Of a DNA stretch of 6,067 nucleotides, positions 5,375 through 6,067 are shown in pieces. Location: positions 17,750-23,816 of the forward strand of contig CAJUMG010000011.1 in the NCBI GenBank assembly GCA_910587335.1, written 5' to 3'. The notes below the pieces were generated by a model. The model did no database searches, had not been told where the DNA came from, and was given only the letters and a program-made list of their open reading frames with translations. Origin of the DNA: an uncultured Oscillospiraceae bacterium (lineage in GTDB: Bacteria > Bacillota > Clostridia > Oscillospirales > Ruminococcaceae). The position numbers and the translations under genes were made by a program. Position 1 is the stretch's first letter; every line of letters begins with the position of its first letter.

Positions 5375-6067
5375 GGGAAGAGGTTCCGGACAGACGCAGC
5401 TCGTCAGCGTGATGCCTTGCGTAATGGAACAGGAATTGCTGGGCGATTCCTCCGTACGGGATAAAATCCTGTGGCAGTCCTGATGGGTATAAAGTAACCA
5501 TGACACGTTTCATCCAAACATCCATGGGAATGACCTCTGTCCGGTGAAAACCGTATAGAAGAACGCAGTCCGCTACCTTTGGACCAACGCCATAGATACC
5601 GCATAGGATTTGCCGGGCCTTATCGGTGTGCAGCAGGCAAAGCGATGTAAGATCGACCGTGCCGGAAACGACCTTTTGGGCGGCGTCCAGCAGATATTTT
5701 GCGCGAAAGCCACAGCGCAGCGGCGCTAGATCCTCGGGGCAAAGCCCAGAAAACCGATCCGGTCCGGGAAAAGTCGGGATGCCCTGTTGTGTACGGGAAC
5801 CGAGCAGGTCACACAGCCGCCCGATGATGCCGCGGATACGGGGAATATTGTTGTTTTGACTGATGATAAAAGAGCACAGCGTTTCCCAGGGGTCTTGGCG
5901 AAGCAGGCGGATACCGGGTGCAAAGTGTATGGCTTTAGATAGGATGGGGTCAGAACAAAAGTCCCGGCATAAAGCGGTGTAGTCCTCATCCAAAGTAAAA
6001 TAGGGGATCCAGAACTGAGAAATTGTTTGCCGGTCCGTATGGGTAAAGGTTAAAACGGTTCGATCCT
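5370..6067 (-). CDS. ogg: 8-oxoguanine DNA glycosylase/AP lyase, 5' end cut by window
   Basis: This base-excision repair enzyme of the HhH-GPD superfamily removes 8-oxoguanine and cleaves at the abasic site. The reading frame runs open to the right edge, so the true start lies outside. About 232 residues are visible; the missing part would be most of the N-terminal OGG_N domain (whole proteins are roughly 270-320 residues). YFTLDEDY (6002-5979) is the OGG1 YFDLDRDY region, followed by APGIRLLRQDPWETLCSFI and SQNNNIPRI. The helix-hairpin-helix is YGVGPKVADC, with the catalytic lysine codon at 5579-5577. IPMDVWMKR follows, with the catalytic aspartate codon at 5522-5520, 19 residues later as in human OGG1 (K249/D268). 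QQFLFHYARHH near the end is also typical. A TTG at 5993-5991 could start a shorter frame but is internal. It converges with the GNAT gene, 14 bp apart. Confidence 0.93.
   Translation of the reverse strand, partial: DRTVLTFTHTDRQTISQFWIPYFTLDEDYTALCRDFCSDPILSKAIHFAPGIRLLRQDPWETLCSFIISQNNNIPRIRGIIGRLCDLLGSRTQQGIPTFPGPDRFSGLCPEDLAPLRCGFRAKYLLDAAQKVVSGTVDLTSLCLLHTDKARQILCGIYGVGPKVADCVLLYGFHRTEVIPMDVWMKRVMVTLYPSGLPQDFIPYGGIAQQFLFHYARHHADELRLSGTSSQ

Noticed and set aside
5991..5993. TTG as the start codon of the glycosylase
   Set aside because: The frame continues upstream to the window edge with family-like residues (QFWIPYF before LDEDY), so the codon is internal.
1..6067. CRISPR array, insertion sequence, tRNA or rRNA genes, or a defence cassette
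   Set aside because: No spaced direct repeats, terminal inverted repeats with a transposase, tRNA-like cloverleaf or accessory-type genes were seen on either strand.

Overview
The window has the look of an endospore-forming Firmicute of class Clostridia, possibly Oscillospirales-like. The reasons are a full-length SpoIIE, strong AGGAGG-type ribosome binding sites, textbook sigma-A promoters, roughly balanced GC, and an OGG1-type glycosylase of the kind found in clostridia. The placement within Clostridia is inference; no species can be named from the sequence.

Layout from left to right. Positions 1-200 are non-coding and hold a terminator-like hairpin for the leftward gltX transcript (54-107) and a second inverted repeat (137-176). 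gltX (glutamyl-tRNA synthetase, minus strand, 201-1658) is divergent from spoIIE (plus strand, 1909-4239). The 250-bp divergent region carries a consensus TTGACA-17-TAAGAT promoter for gltX and a TTGACA-21-TATACT promoter for spoIIE. The 21-bp spacer is the unusual spacing known from Spo0A-activated, sigma-A-dependent sporulation promoters, and a Spo0A-box-like heptamer overlaps its -35 hexamer.

Downstream of spoIIE is a 177-bp gap with its own consensus promoter (TTGACA-17-TATGCT) and a perfect 15-bp terminator hairpin. The hairpin sits directly against the ribosome binding site of the next gene, a two-domain GNAT acetyltransferase (4417-5355). The GNAT gene converges with an 8-oxoguanine DNA glycosylase gene (minus strand, 5370 to beyond the right edge). 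Only 14 bp separate their stop codons, and a 7-bp inverted repeat spans both.

The genes do not form a single pathway: housekeeping translation (gltX), early sporulation (spoIIE, which activates sigma-F in the forespore), an acetyltransferase of unknown substrate, and base-excision repair (ogg). The coding content is ordinary chromosomal core. The points worth a second look are regulatory: the conserved architecture of the spoIIE promoter and the promoter-terminator-RBS arrangement ahead of the GNAT gene. I found no CRISPR array, insertion sequence, tRNA, rRNA or defence-type cassette, and no clear evidence of a previously undescribed multi-gene system.
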